The notes: generated by a model from the letters alone, not told the origin. Shown: positions 41,832 through 51,175, counted from the first letter of the stretch. The stretch is DNA of 64,000 nt from Falsiroseomonas ponticola (GCF_016805305.1 NZ_JAERQN010000001.1:620001-684000); one strand, 5' to 3'. A program made the numbers and translations.

Positions 41832-42749
41832 CTACTCCGCCGCCTGCTTCGCCGGCTCCGTCCCCGGCATCCGCACCCGCAGTCGCCGGATGCGCCGCGG
41901 GTCCGCGTCCAGCACCCGGAATTCGAGGCCGGAGGGGTGCGAGATCAGTTCGCCCCGCGCCGGCACGCGGCCCGCGAGGGTGAAGACCAGGCCGCCGACG
42001 GTATCGATGTCGGAGTGGCGTTCCTCCTCCGTCAGCACGGTGCCGAACTTGGCCTCGAAGGCCTCGACGGTCGTGCGGGCGTCCAGTTCCACCGTGCCGT
42101 CCGGCCGGTCCTGCATGGTGACGGGCGTGATCTCGTCATGTTCGTCGGCGATGTCGCCGACGATGGTCTCGACCAGATCCTCGATCGTCACCAGCCCGTC
42201 GATGCCGCCGTATTCGTCCACCACCAGCGCCATGTGGATCCGGGCGGCGCGCATCTGCAGCAGCAGGTCCAGCACCGGCACCGTCGGCACCACGAAGAGC
42301 GGCCGGCGCAGGATCCCCTTCAGGGAGAAGCTGGCGGGGTCCCGGCCCACGGAGGCGAAGACGTCCTTGATGTGCACCATCCCCACGATGTCATCGAGGT
42401 TCTGGCGATAGACCGGGAAGCGGCTATGGCCTTCGCGCTGGATCAGCCGGATCGCCTGGTCGAGCGTCAGGTCTTCCGGCATCGCCAGGATGTCGGCGCG
42501 CGGCACCATGACGTCATAGGCCGTCTTGTCCCGCAGCAGCAGGACGTTGGACAGCAGCAGGCGTTCGTTGAGGTCGAGCCCGCTGTCGTCATCGGCGGCG
42601 GCGCGGTTGGCGCGCTCCTCCTCCCGGCTTTCCAGCAGTTCCTCGACCCGGTCGCGGACGCTTTCATTCTCCCGCCGCCCGAGCAGGGTCTGGAGGCGGC
42701 CGAAGAAGCTGTTCCGGCGGTCATGGCCGTTGCCGTTGCCCCCGCTCAT
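41832..42749 (-). CDS. corC: CorC/HlyC-type CBS-domain protein
   Basis: This 305-residue protein has an N-terminal segment with LNERLLLSNVLLLRDKTAYD, a pair of CBS domains (about residues 75-205: VMVPRADILAMPEDLTLDQA and the second ending HMALVVDEYGGIDGLVTIED) and a CorC_HlyC domain to the end (VGGLVFTLAGRVPARGEL). Such proteins are cytoplasmic magnesium/cobalt homeostasis factors. It lacks the DUF21 membrane domain found in larger relatives. It closes the miaB-phoH-ybeY operon, a conserved order, and its ATG overlaps the ybeY stop as ATGA. Confidence 0.93.
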   Translation of the reverse strand: MSGGNGNGHDRRNSFFGRLQTLLGRRENESVRDRVEELLESREEERANRAAADDDSGLDLNERLLLSNVLLLRDKTAYDVMVPRADILAMPEDLTLDQAIRLIQREGHSRFPVYRQNLDDIVGMVHIKDVFASVGRDPASFSLKGILRRPLFVVPTVPVLDLLLQMRAARIHMALVVDEYGGIDGLVTIEDLVETIVGDIADEHDEITPVTMQDRPDGTVELDARTTVEAFEAKFGTVLTEEERHSDIDTVGGLVFTLAGRVPARGELISHPSGLEFRVLDADPRRIRRLRVRMPGTEPAKQAAE

Positions 42750-43291
42750 GGCGCGAAGCGCGCCCGCGTCGCCGCGGCACCCTCCTTCCAGGGATTCGGC
42801 CGGCCGAGCCGGCGCATGACGCGGGCCTCCGCCTGCTCCATGCGTCGGGCCTCGCCGGCTTCCAGGTGGTCATGCCCCACGAGGTGCAGGGCGCCATGGG
42901 CGACCAGGTGGGCCAGGTGGTCGGCCGGGCGGCGGCCGTTCTGCCGTGCCTCCCGCCGCACCACGCCGAGCGCGAGGGCGATGTCGCCGAGATGCCCCGG
43001 CATGCCGCCCGGGAAGGACAACACGTTGGTGGGCTTGGCTTTCGATCGGTGATCGCTGTTGAGGCGCCGCACCGTGGCGTCATCCGCCAGCAGTACCGTG
43101 ACCGCCCCTTCGGCCCCCGCTTCGCGCAAGGCGGCCATGGCGGCCTGCCTGGCGAGTGCCTCAGGCCGCTTCACGGCGGCGCGCCATCCGGGCGCCGCGA
43201 GGACGACGGTGATCTCCGCCGCCCCATTCCCGATCCCAGCGCCACCGGAGACATCTCCAGCCGCGCCGGGCGGTCTACTTAACGGTTCCAT
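42746..43291 (-). CDS. ybeY: Endoribonuclease YbeY (16S rRNA maturation)
   Basis: This 181-residue metal-dependent endoribonuclease matures the 16S rRNA 3' end and takes part in ribosome quality control. The zinc motif HGALHLVGHDH (H-x3-H-x5-H) is present near residues 130-140, and LNSDHRSKAKPTNVLSFPGG is the second conserved block. I chose the ATG at 43289-43291, which has an AGAAGGAGAAGG ribosome site and lies inside the 3' end of phoH (17-base overlap). The upstream frame extension is discarded. The order phoH-ybeY-corC is the usual one. Confidence 0.95.
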   Translation of the reverse strand: MEPLSRPPGAAGDVSGGAGIGNGAAEITVVLAAPGWRAAVKRPEALARQAAMAALREAGAEGAVTVLLADDATVRRLNSDHRSKAKPTNVLSFPGGMPGHLGDIALALGVVRREARQNGRRPADHLAHLVAHGALHLVGHDHLEAGEARRMEQAEARVMRRLGRPNPWKEGAAATRARFAP

Positions 43292-44369
43292 CCTTCTCCT
43301 TCTGCCCCCGGCCCCTCTGGGCGGCCTCATCCAGGCGCCCATAGGCCGCGACGATCCGTGCCACGAGGGGATGCCTTACCACATCCCGTTCCGCAAATCG
43401 CGCCACCGCGATGCCATCCACCCCATCAAGAATCGACAGGGCCTCGGCAAGCCCGGATTTCTGCCCGGGCGGCAGGTCGATCTGGGTGGGGTCGCCGGTC
43501 ACCACCATCCGGCTGCCATGCCCCATGCGCGTCAGGAACATCTTCATCTGGGCCGGCGTGGTGTTCTGCGCCTCGTCCAGGATGGCGTAGCAATGGGCCA
43601 GCGTCCGGCCGCGCATGAAGGCCAGCGGCGCGACCTCGATCTCCCCCGCCTCGATCCGGCGCTTCACCTGTTCGGCCGGCATCATGTCGTGCAGCGCGTC
43701 ATAGAGGGGGCGGAGATAGGGATCGACCTTCTCCTTCATGTCGCCGGGCAGGAAGCCCAGGCGCTCCCCCGCCTCCACCGCCGGGCGCGACAGCACGATG
43801 CGGTCCACGCGCCCGGCCTGGAGCAGCGCCACGCCCTGTGCCACGGCGAGATAGGTCTTGCCGGTGCCGGCGGGGCCGATGCCGAAGACCATGTCGTTGC
43901 GGGCCAGCATGTCGATATAGGCGGCCTGGGCGGGGGTGCGGGGCGCGATGGCGCCCTTCCGCGTCCGGATCGCCGGGATGTCCTGCAGCGGCAGGCGCGG
44001 ATCGGCTTCCTGCACGCCCTCGGCCATCCGCATCGCCGCCTCCACCTCCGCCGAACCCACGGCCTCGCCCTTCTGCAATCGTCGCCACAGCGCGCCCAGC
44101 GCCGCTTCCGCCACTTCCGTCCGCTCCGGCGTCCCCGTCACGGTCAGCCGGTTGCCCCGGCTGTTCAGCCTGATACCCAGCCGGACCTCGATCCGCGCCA
44201 GGTTGCGGTCATGCTCCCCGTAGAGGAGCGGGACCAGCGCATTGTCGTCGAACTGCATCGTGACGACGCGCTGGGCGGGCTGGTCGGCGGAGGCGAGGCG
44301 CTGTCGCGCGACGGGCTCGGCGACCCGGCCGGGGGGGAGGATGGAAAGCGCGGCGGGCGTTGTGTTCAA
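43275..44369 (-). CDS. phoH: PhoH-like ATPase
   Basis: This 364-residue PhoH/YbeZ-type ATPase has an N-terminal KH-like region (about 45-90, [15 protein letters not shown]), then the P-loop [17 protein letters not shown] near residues 160-176, [16 protein letters not shown] and Walker [18 protein letters not shown] with GDPTQIDLP. YbeZ works with YbeY on rRNA or RNA turnover. The TTG at 44367-44369 overlaps the miaB stop as TTGA; the first ATG in frame would be at MQFDDN, 37 codons later, so the exact start is uncertain. Confidence 0.93.
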   Translation of the reverse strand: MNTTPAALSILPPGRVAEPVARQRLASADQPAQRVVTMQFDDNALVPLLYGEHDRNLARIEVRLGIRLNSRGNRLTVTGTPERTEVAEAALGALWRRLQKGEAVGSAEVEAAMRMAEGVQEADPRLPLQDIPAIRTRKGAIAPRTPAQAAYIDMLARNDMVFGIGPAGTGKTYLAVAQGVALLQAGRVDRIVLSRPAVEAGERLGFLPGDMKEKVDPYLRPLYDALHDMMPAEQVKRRIEAGEIEVAPLAFMRGRTLAHCYAILDEAQNTTPAQMKMFLTRMGHGSRMVVTGDPTQIDLPPGQKSGLAEALSILDGVDGIAVARFAERDVVRHPLVARIVAAYGRLDEAAQRGRGQKEKDGTVK

Positions 44370-45814
44370 GCGGCGGCCTTCTCCTGACAGGGGGGTTGGG
44401 GGCTGCTCTCGGGCGGTCCGTTCCCCGCGGGCCGCTCAAGGGAAGGGGGGGCAAGGGGACGCACGGAAAGGGAGTTGGGGTGGGCGGCCAGGATCTCCAC
44501 CGCCACCAGGTCGCCAGGCTGCTGGCCCCCGCCCTCGAAATGCACGGGCTGGAGCCAGGGCGACCGCGCCGCGAGCTGGCCGGGATGCCGGGCGGGCCCG
44601 GTCACCAGCACCTCGCAGTGTCGCCCCACGCAGGAACGATTGAACCCGTCCTGCTGTTCCCGCAGCAGCGCCTGGATTTCCTGCAGGCGGCGGTCCTTCT
44701 CGGCCTCCGGCACCTGCATGGTCGCCCCCGCGGCCGGCGTGCCGGGGCGGGGCGAATACTTGAAGGAATAGGCGAGCGCGAAGCCGACATCGCGGATCAG
44801 CGCCATGGTCGCCTGGTGGTCGGCCTCGCTCTCCCCGGGATGGCCGGCGATGAAGTCGGAGGAGAGGGCGATGTCCGGCCGCGCCGCGCGCAGCTTCTCC
44901 GCGATCCGCCGGTATTCATCCGCCTTGTGGCCGCGATTCATGGCCTGGAGGATGCGGTCCGAGCCCGACTGCACCGGCAGGTGCAGGAAGGGCATCAGGG
45001 CCGGGATCTCCCCATGGGCGGCGATCAGCTCGTCATCCATGTCGCGGGGGTGGCTGGTGGTGTAGCGCAGCCGGGCCACGCCCTCGATCCCGGCCAGCTC
45101 CCGCAGCAGCCGGGCCAGGTTCCAGGTCTTCCCGTCCAGCCCCTCGCCATGCCAGGCATTCACGTTCTGGCCGAGCAGCGCGATCTCCCGGCTCCCCTGG
45201 GCGGCGAGGCGCCGCGCCTCCGCGATGATGGTGGCGGCGGAGCGCGAGTATTCGGACCCGCGCGTGTAGGGGACGACGCAGAAGGAGCAGAACTTGTCGC
45301 AGCCTTCCTGGATGGTCAGGAAGGCGGTCACGCCCTGCGGCGTCGTGCTGTCCGGCAGGAAGTCGAATTTTTCTTCCGCTGGGAAATCCGTCTCGATCAC
45401 CGCGCCGGCCGCCCGCGTCGCGCGGGCCACCATCTCCGGCAGGCGATGATAGGTCTGCGGGCCGAGCACGAGGTCCACGTAAGGCGCGCGGGCCGTGATC
45501 TCCGCCCCCTCCGCCTGCGCCACGCAGCCGGCGACGGCCAGGATCATGCGGTCGCCCCCCTGTTCCTTCGCCTGCTTCAGCACGCGCAGCCGGCCGAGCT
45601 CGGAGAACAGCTTCTCCGACGCCTTCTCCCGGATATGGCAGGTGTTCAGCACCACCATGTCGGCGTCTTCCGGCGCCTCCGCCGGCGCATAGCCGAGGGG
45701 GGCCAGCACATCCGCCATGCGGGCGCTGTCATAGACATTCATCTGGCAGCCCCAGGTGCGGATGAAGAGCCGCTTCAGGGGGCGAGAGCTGGGGGCGTTC
45801 ACCGGTGAAAACAC
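44366..45814 (-). CDS. miaB: tRNA-2-methylthio-N6-dimethylallyladenosine synthase MiaB
   Basis: This 482-residue radical-SAM enzyme adds the methylthio group to i6A37 of tRNAs. The UPF0004 domain starts [20 protein letters not shown] with its three cluster cysteines; the radical-SAM motif [15 protein letters not shown] is near residue 170; a TRAM domain lies at about 375-440. The C-terminal 30 residues are a Pro/Ser extension. The start is GTG at 45812-45814. It leads the phoH-ybeY-corC run, with plsC 156 bases upstream in the same direction. Confidence 0.96.
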   Translation of the reverse strand: MFSPVNAPSSRPLKRLFIRTWGCQMNVYDSARMADVLAPLGYAPAEAPEDADMVVLNTCHIREKASEKLFSELGRLRVLKQAKEQGGDRMILAVAGCVAQAEGAEITARAPYVDLVLGPQTYHRLPEMVARATRAAGAVIETDFPAEEKFDFLPDSTTPQGVTAFLTIQEGCDKFCSFCVVPYTRGSEYSRSAATIIAEARRLAAQGSREIALLGQNVNAWHGEGLDGKTWNLARLLRELAGIEGVARLRYTTSHPRDMDDELIAAHGEIPALMPFLHLPVQSGSDRILQAMNRGHKADEYRRIAEKLRAARPDIALSSDFIAGHPGESEADHQATMALIRDVGFALAYSFKYSPRPGTPAAGATMQVPEAEKDRRLQEIQALLREQQDGFNRSCVGRHCEVLVTGPARHPGQLAARSPWLQPVHFEGGGQQPGDLVAVEILAAHPNSLSVRPLAPPSLERPAGNGPPESSPQPPCQEKAAA

Positions 45815-45970
45815 TCCGCCGCCCCGCCGGGCAGACGGCGGGGGGAAGCGGGGGATGTGCGCAGGCGCCGCGCCCGGGTCAAGCGACCCGAGGCGCCGCG
45901 CTGTCCGAAGGACATGCGGCCGGAGGGATGATCGCCATGCCGGCAGGCTGCGGGACGCCGCCGCGCCGGG

Positions 45971-46894
45971 TCAAGCGGGAATGCGGGCACGCAGCGGCAC
46001 GACGGGCCGGTTCTGCCGCATGGTGGCGCAGGCCCGCGCGATCACCGCCGAACAGGCGGCCGCCAGGGCCTTGCGGTCCGGGTAGTCCGCGGGGTCCACG
46101 GGATCATGCAGCACGATCGTCGCCCGCCCGCCGGGGTGGCGCGCCAGGCGCCAGAAATGGGTGAAGATGTCGGTATCCCCGTACCAGGCGAACAGCGGCC
46201 GGTCCCGCCGGCAGGCCGGCAGGCCGCCCAGCCGGTCGAACACCACGGAAACCGGCTGCACCTGCCGCGCATGGTCCGCGACCGAGAGGAAGGCGCTGCG
46301 GAAGGGCAGCACGCGGCCGCCATCGCTGGTCGTGCCCTCCGGGAACAGGATCACGCTGTCCCCCTGGCCCATGCGTTCGCGGATCACGCCAGCCTCCCCC
46401 TTCGTCGCCGTGCGGGTGCGGCTGACGAAGAGCGTGCGCCCCAGCCGCGCGACGGTGCGGATCAGCGGCCATTGCCCGACCTCCGCCTTCGCCACGAAGC
46501 AGGCATCGAGCGTGGTGCCCAGCGCCAGCACGTCGAGCCAGGAGGAATGGTTGGAGACGAAAAGCACCGGCGCCTGGCGCGATGCCTCCCCCACCACCCG
46601 CACCTTCATGCCGATCAGCCAGCACAGCACGCGGAAATAGACCTGCCCGAAGGCGACATTGGCGCGCCCCGGCAGCACCAGCAGCAGCGCCTGGATCGGG
46701 ATGGCGATGACCGTCCAAAGCAGGATCGTCACCAGGCGGCGGGAGGCGCGGAACCGCCCGCCAAGGCGTCGGAACCCCAGCACATCCCCCCACAACCCCT
46801 CGGGATCGGCGGAGGAGAACTGGATCGGGGACTTCCGGAGCAGGCGGCGGGGCCGCAGCGCGTCGGAAGCGGTCAGGCGGGCGGTGGCTTCCAT
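45971..46894 (-). CDS. plsC: 1-acyl-sn-glycerol-3-phosphate acyltransferase (PlsC family)
   Basis: This 307-residue membrane-associated acyltransferase makes phosphatidic acid from lysophosphatidate. A hydrophobic anchor (LVTILLWTVIAIPIQALLLV near residues 54-73) precedes the HX4D motif SNHSSWLDVL and the FPEGTTSDGG motif, with DRLGG and a later WRLA region as in the family. It is the first gene of the plsC-miaB-phoH-ybeY-corC series typical of alphaproteobacteria. The 156-base gap to miaB contains two short inverted repeats, such as CGGGTCAAGCGACCCG near 45886, but no ORF. Confidence 0.92.
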   Translation of the reverse strand: MEATARLTASDALRPRRLLRKSPIQFSSADPEGLWGDVLGFRRLGGRFRASRRLVTILLWTVIAIPIQALLLVLPGRANVAFGQVYFRVLCWLIGMKVRVVGEASRQAPVLFVSNHSSWLDVLALGTTLDACFVAKAEVGQWPLIRTVARLGRTLFVSRTRTATKGEAGVIRERMGQGDSVILFPEGTTSDGGRVLPFRSAFLSVADHARQVQPVSVVFDRLGGLPACRRDRPLFAWYGDTDIFTHFWRLARHPGGRATIVLHDPVDPADYPDRKALAAACSAVIARACATMRQNRPVVPLRARIPA

Positions 46895-47139
46895 GGGCGG
46901 GGATTAACGCCGCGATCCGCGACATGGCAATGAAAGCCGCGCGACCATCGCGTGACGATTGGTTGCACCGCCGGTGGCGGGAAGCGGCGCCATGTGAAGA
47001 CCGACGCGCGACCCCTTGGCGGGGAACAAATCACCCCGTGCCGGTTGCGCATTGTGCCGGGCACAAGGACTCGCGTTGTGCGAAGGCCCCGGGCGAGGCA
47101 GGGTGGGGCATGGACCGAACCCGCGAAAAGGCCACCACC

Positions 47140-48114
47140 ATGCTGCCTCGCCGCTCCCTGCTCGGCGCCGGCCTCGCCGCGCCCTTCCTGGCGACCCCGG
47201 CGCGCGCCCAGGCCCCCTGGTCGCCCGACCGGCCCGTGCGCCTCATCGTCCCCTTCGCCCCGGGCGGCAGCCAGGACGTGCTCGGCCGCCTCTTCGCCCA
47301 GGCGGTGTCGCAGTCCGTCGGCCAGAACATGGTGATCGAGAACCGCGCCGGCGCCGGCGGCATCATCGGCGCGCAGGAAACCGCGCGCGCCGCGCCGGAT
47401 GGCCTGACCCTGCTGCTGGCCACCGCCGGGCAGCTCACCATCGCCAAGGCGGTCGGCCGCCGGCTCGCCTATGACCCGGTGGCCGATTTCGCCCCCATCA
47501 TCCACCTCTCCGACAGCCCCGTGGCGCTGGCCACGGCGCCCAGCCTGCCGGTGAACAACACGCGGGAGCTGATCGCCTACTGCAAGGCCGCCCGCACGCC
47601 CGTCCCCTACGGCTCCACCGGCATCGGCACCAACACCCACCTGATCATGGAAGACCTGAAGGCGCGGGAGGGGCTGAATGTCGAGCACATCCCCTATCGC
47701 GGCGCCGCCGCCGCCTTCAACGACCTGGCGGCGGGGCGGATCGGGCTGATGTTCATCTCCGTCGCCTCCGTCCTGGCCGTCTCCGGCGCGCAGATGAAGG
47801 TGCTCGGCGTCTCGTCGCGCGAACGCTTCCCCCCCACCCCGGACGTGCCGACCCTGATCGAGGGCGGGCTCGCGGCGTTCGAGGCCTCCATCTGGACCGG
47901 CATCGCCGCCCCGGCCGCGACGCCGGCGCCGATCGTGGAGCGCTGGCGCGCCGAATTCGCCAAGGCGCTGGAGACGGACCTCGTGAAATCCCGCCTGCCC
48001 GCGCTGGGCTCCACCGCCAATGGCAGCGGCCCGGCCGAATTCGGCCGCCTGCTGCGCGAAGACCTGGAGCGCTGGACCCGCGTCGCGGCGCCGCTCTCCA
48101 TCTCGCTGGAGTAG
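47140..48114 (+). CDS. TctC/Bug-family periplasmic receptor
   Basis: This 324-residue receptor has a signal peptide (MLPRRSLLGAGLAAPFLATP ending ARAQ) and Bug hallmarks: VRLIVPFAPGGSQDVLGRL, MVIENRAGAGGIIGAQETA, YGSTGIGTNTHLIMEDL and EHIPYRGAAAAFNDLAAG. The ATG at 47140 was chosen over the one at 47110 because it opens directly with the arginine-containing signal; both are possible. It is divergent from plsC and ends nine bases before an opine-dehydrogenase-like gene, so the receptor probably serves that enzyme's substrate. No TctAB genes are present. Confidence 0.9.
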   Translation: MLPRRSLLGAGLAAPFLATPARAQAPWSPDRPVRLIVPFAPGGSQDVLGRLFAQAVSQSVGQNMVIENRAGAGGIIGAQETARAAPDGLTLLLATAGQLTIAKAVGRRLAYDPVADFAPIIHLSDSPVALATAPSLPVNNTRELIAYCKAARTPVPYGSTGIGTNTHLIMEDLKAREGLNVEHIPYRGAAAAFNDLAAGRIGLMFISVASVLAVSGAQMKVLGVSSRERFPPTPDVPTLIEGGLAAFEASIWTGIAAPAATPAPIVERWRAEFAKALETDLVKSRLPALGSTANGSGPAEFGRLLREDLERWTRVAAPLSISLE

Positions 48115-48123
48115 GCCGCGCCC

Positions 48124-49173
48124 ATGCGCTTGGCCGTGCTGGGTGCGGGGTCGGTCGGGCCGGGGGCGGCGGCGCTGGCCGTCAGCCGCGGCCATTCCGT
48201 GGCGCTCTGGTCCCCCCGCGGCGGCGGCACCCATGGCATCGGCGCGAGCCTGCGGGTGGAGGGCATCATCGCTGGCACCGCCCGCGTCGATGTCGCCGTC
48301 GATGTCTCCCGCGCGCTCTGGCAGGCGGAGGCGGTGCTGGTCTCCGTCCCGCCCCACGCGCTCGGCCCCGTGCTGCGGCGCGTCGCGCCCATGCTGCATG
48401 ACGGCGTGCCGGTGCTGCTGGCGCCGAGCCATTCCCTCGCCGCGCTGCTGCTGGACCGGCTGCTGGCGAGCCTCGGCCGCGGCGCGCCGATCGGCGCCAT
48501 GGCGACGCCGCCGCTGCAGGCGGTGCGGGAAGCCGGCGACCTGGTCCGCATCACCGCCTTGCGGGAGGGGGTGGAGATCGCCGCCGTCCCCGCCGCCGCG
48601 GCATCCGGCCTGGCGCGGCTGGCCGCCGACCTCTTCGGCATCCCCTTCCGCCCGCTGCCCGATGCGGTGGGCGCGGCGCTGGCCAACCACGACGCCGTGC
48701 TCCAGGCCGCGCTCGCCATCGCCAATGCCACGCGGATCGAGGGCGCGGAGCCCTGGGACATCCATGAACGCCTGACCCCCGCCGTCTGCCGCCTGGCGGA
48801 GCGGCTGGATGCGGAGCGCCTGCACCTCGCCCACGCGCTGGGCCATGCCATCACGCCCCTGCCCACCGCGCTGGCGCGCGCCCATGGGCTGGAGGAAGCG
48901 CCGCTGTCCCGCCTGGCGGCCGCGCTGGCCGCGAAGGCGCCCGCCCCCGGCCCGCTGGGGCTGGACGCCACCCACCTGGCGGAGAGCGTGACCTATGGCC
49001 TGGCGCTGTGGCTGCGCCTGGCGGAGGCGCGGGGCCTGGCGATGCCGCTGACCGCCGCGGCGGTGTCGGTGCTGGAAGCGCTGTGGGGCAGCGCGCTGTC
49101 GGGCGATGACCTGCTGGAGGGGCTGGACCTGGCGCAGCTGCCCACCCTGATGCGGGACGGGCATCCGCGGTAG
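48124..49173 (+). CDS. NAD(P)-dependent opine-dehydrogenase-like protein, paralog 2
   Basis: This 349-residue protein matches the gene at 26417-27481 along its whole length: the opening GAGSVGPGAAALAVSRGH (residues 7-24), SPRGGGTHGIGASLRVEGII, PIGAMATPPLQAV, and a C-terminal region with SVTYGLALWLRLAEARGLAM and AVSVLEALWGSALSGDD. The paralog has the corresponding DVPFGLSFYLALAGDTPMPV and TALEALWGRDLRAN. The expected activity is reductive amine formation or its reverse. It is nine bases behind the Bug receptor gene and should be translated from the same mRNA. Confidence 0.82.
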   Translation: MRLAVLGAGSVGPGAAALAVSRGHSVALWSPRGGGTHGIGASLRVEGIIAGTARVDVAVDVSRALWQAEAVLVSVPPHALGPVLRRVAPMLHDGVPVLLAPSHSLAALLLDRLLASLGRGAPIGAMATPPLQAVREAGDLVRITALREGVEIAAVPAAAASGLARLAADLFGIPFRPLPDAVGAALANHDAVLQAALAIANATRIEGAEPWDIHERLTPAVCRLAERLDAERLHLAHALGHAITPLPTALARAHGLEEAPLSRLAAALAAKAPAPGPLGLDATHLAESVTYGLALWLRLAEARGLAMPLTAAAVSVLEALWGSALSGDDLLEGLDLAQLPTLMRDGHPR

Positions 49174-49183
49174 CGGGAGGGCC

Positions 49184-49591
49184 TCACCGCCCCATCGACA
49201 GGCACTGCCCCCCGCTGCAGACGCCGGAATAGCCGCCGGAGCGATAGCCGGTGACGCGGTTGTTGAGCGCGCCGGAGCAGGCGATGCCGGGGTTGGCCAG
49301 GCAGTTCCGCTGGCCACCCGCCGCCCCCCCGCCGGTTGCCGGCTGCGCCGCGGCGAAGGCGCCGTTCACCTGGGTGATGAGCTGCGCCTGGGCGGCGCTG
49401 ACGCGCTGCATCGACCGCGTCATCCCATCCACGAAGATGTATTCGCCGCCGATCTCCTCGCAGAGCGAGCCGCCGCTGGCCGGCAGCGCCGTGCAGCGCC
49501 CGAGCTGCGCGTTCTGCACATACTGCCCGCAGGCCGCGAGGTTGACGGAGGCGGCGAGGGTCAGGCCGGCGAGGGTGAGGAAGCGGGGCAT
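49184..49591 (-). CDS. Cysteine-rich putative lipoprotein
   Basis: This 135-residue exported protein has a signal with a lipobox-like end (TLAASVNLAAC, Cys at residue 21), so it may be lipid-anchored. Four to five further cysteines are distributed through the protein (GRCTAL, SLCEEI, RNCLANPGIACSGAL, VCSGGQCLS), enough for two disulfides in the periplasm. A Gly/Ala-rich linker lies in the middle. I do not recognise the family. It converges on the opine-dehydrogenase gene with a 10-base gap. Confidence 0.7.
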   Translation of the reverse strand: MPRFLTLAGLTLAASVNLAACGQYVQNAQLGRCTALPASGGSLCEEIGGEYIFVDGMTRSMQRVSAAQAQLITQVNGAFAAAQPATGGGAAGGQRNCLANPGIACSGALNNRVTGYRSGGYSGVCSGGQCLSMGR

Positions 49592-49690
49592 CGGCGGGGC
49601 TCCTTGCTGGGATTGGCTGGCAAGGCGGAGTGAAGCCCGGCCGGGCGCCGTTCCGGTGTTCCCGGGGTGACAGGACGGGCGCGGCTCGAT

Positions 49691-49872
49691 GCGGGGAAGG
49701 CGCTGCCTTCCCCGCGCCCCATCCGCCAGGCCCGAGACGGGCCTGGACCGTCATCAGCTTGATATTGAACCAAAACCTCCCGGTCCAGGGTCCGGCTGGA
49801 CCCTGGCGGGGGTTGCAGGGGGGCGGAGCCCCCCTGCGGGCTATGGTTGGTGCAGGGGGCAGCGCCCCCTGC
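49691..49872. repeat. Structured intergenic repeat, copy D (five hairpins)
   Basis: Five perfect hairpins: 49691-49701/49705-49715 (loop GCT), 49726-49734/49738-49746 (loop AGA), 49785-49793/49798-49806, 49815-49824/49828-49837 (loop GGA) and 49852-49860/49864-49872 (loop AGC). The linker ACCGTCATCA after hairpin 2 matches copies A and B. The last arm ends two bases before the gshB stop codon on the minus strand, so the element is the gshB 3' end. Confidence 0.9.
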
Positions 49873-49874
49873 GG

Positions 49875-50825
49875 CTACCGCGAGACCTTCGCCTCGATCG
49901 CGTCCCAGATCGCGCGCTCCAGATACACCCCGTCGAACCGCGCCAGCTCCTGCAGCCCGGTGGGGGAGGTGACGTTGATCTCCGTCAGGTAGTCCCCGAT
50001 CACGTCGATGCCCACGAAGATCAGCCCGCGGTCGCGCAGCGCGGGCCCGATGGCGGCGCAGATCTCGCGCTCCCGGTCCGTGAGCTTCGTCGGTTCCGGC
50101 CGCCCGCCGACATGCATGTTGGACCGCGCCTCGCCAGAGGCCGGCACGCGGTTGATGGCGCCCATGGCGATGCCGTCCACCAGGATGATGCGCTTGTCGC
50201 CCTGCCGCACGGCGGGCAGGTAGCGCTGGATCATCAGCGGCTCCCGCGACCGCTCCGTGAACATCTCCACCAGCGCGTTCATGTTGGGATCGTCGGGGCG
50301 CAGGTGGAAGACGCCGGCGCCGCCATTGCCGAACAGCGGCTTGATGATGATGTCGCCGTGCTTCTCCCGGAATTTCCGGATCTGCCGGACATCGGCGGTC
50401 ACGAGCGTTTCCGGCATCAGCTCCGGGAAGTGCGTGACGAAGAGCTTCTCCGGCGCGTTCCGCACGCTGGCGGGGTCGTTCACCACCAGCGTCTTCGGGT
50501 GGATGTGTTCCAGGATGTGGGTCGCCGTGATGTAGGCCATGTCGAAGGGCGGGTCCTGGCGCATCAGCACCACGTCCACCTGGCCGAGGTCCAGCTCCTC
50601 CTCCGCCCCCAGCGTGAAGTGGTCCCCCTTCACCCGCTGCACCGTCACGGGCTGCGCGCGGGCGATCACGCGCCCGCCCTGCAGCGCCAGGTCCCGCACA
50701 TGGTAGTGCCACAGCGCATGGCCGCGGGACTGGGCTTCGAGCATCAGGGCGAAGGTGCTGTCGCCATCGATGTTGATCGAGGAGATCGGGTCCATCTGGA
50801 CCGCGACCTTGAGGCTGCGGGTCAT
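49875..50825 (-). CDS. gshB: Glutathione synthetase GshB
   Basis: This 316-residue ATP-grasp enzyme joins gamma-glutamylcysteine and glycine. Family blocks are [20 protein letters not shown] (residues 7-26), [39 protein letters not shown] (ATP grasp), [19 protein letters not shown] and [20 protein letters not shown]. The length agrees with E. coli GshB. The ATG at 50823-50825 is in the expected place; a GTG-like extension upstream is noise. The gene is followed on its mRNA by repeat copy D, which may act as its terminator. Confidence 0.96.
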   Translation of the reverse strand: MTRSLKVAVQMDPISSINIDGDSTFALMLEAQSRGHALWHYHVRDLALQGGRVIARAQPVTVQRVKGDHFTLGAEEELDLGQVDVVLMRQDPPFDMAYITATHILEHIHPKTLVVNDPASVRNAPEKLFVTHFPELMPETLVTADVRQIRKFREKHGDIIIKPLFGNGGAGVFHLRPDDPNMNALVEMFTERSREPLMIQRYLPAVRQGDKRIILVDGIAMGAINRVPASGEARSNMHVGGRPEPTKLTDREREICAAIGPALRDRGLIFVGIDVIGDYLTEINVTSPTGLQELARFDGVYLERAIWDAIEAKVSR

Positions 50826-50883
50826 GGGGTGGCGCTCCGCTACGGGTTGGCGCTCCCGTGGCACGGCGCGGCGCGGCGGGGAA

Positions 50884-50907
50884 GGGGGGCCTGGTTCGGC
50901 GCCCCCC
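50884..50907 (-). terminator. Possible stem-loop after the 85-aa gene
   Basis: GGGGGG (50884-50889) can pair with the C run 50902-50907 across a 12-base loop, directly after the stop of the small hydrophilic gene on the minus strand. There is no T run, and C/G runs are frequent here, so this is a weak call. Confidence 0.25.
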
Positions 50908-50917
50908 CCGGCCCCCC

Positions 50918-51175
50918 TCAGTCCCCCTTGGGCTCGGGATGGACCGCCCAGGGCCCCTTGGCGGCATCGCCCGGCACCGGCGCCTCGTTATCCTTCGGCA
51001 CCGTGCTGTCGATGGTCAGGCCGCGCGCATCCTTCTCCCCGGCCATGGATTGCCCCTTGCCCCCCTGGCGCACGCCGGTGTCCTCCGTCTGGGTGCGGGC
51101 GCCGCCGCGGTAGCCGGGCTTGTCGGAGGCCGTGGCCCCCTCCGTGTCGTCGGGCGTCTGCTGGCGATTGGCCAT
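50918..51175 (-). CDS. Small hydrophilic protein, possibly stress-related
   Basis: This 85-residue protein is highly polar, lacks cysteine and has almost no hydrophobic stretch, so it is probably disordered. It contains [20 protein letters not shown] near the middle and ends in AVHPEPKGD. Such small polar proteins are often general-stress proteins, and a near-consensus EcfG-type promoter lies 29-54 bases ahead of the ATG. The start (51173-51175) has GGGAGAG upstream. The family is not recognised. Confidence 0.65.
   Translation of the reverse strand: MANRQQTPDDTEGATASDKPGYRGGARTQTEDTGVRQGGKGQSMAGEKDARGLTIDSTVPKDNEAPVPGDAAKGPWAVHPEPKGD

Noticed and set aside
46873-49317. An 814-codon open frame on the minus strand
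   Set aside because: It is antisense to the Bug receptor and opine-dehydrogenase-like genes, with low-complexity Gly/Arg/Gln composition; a shadow frame.
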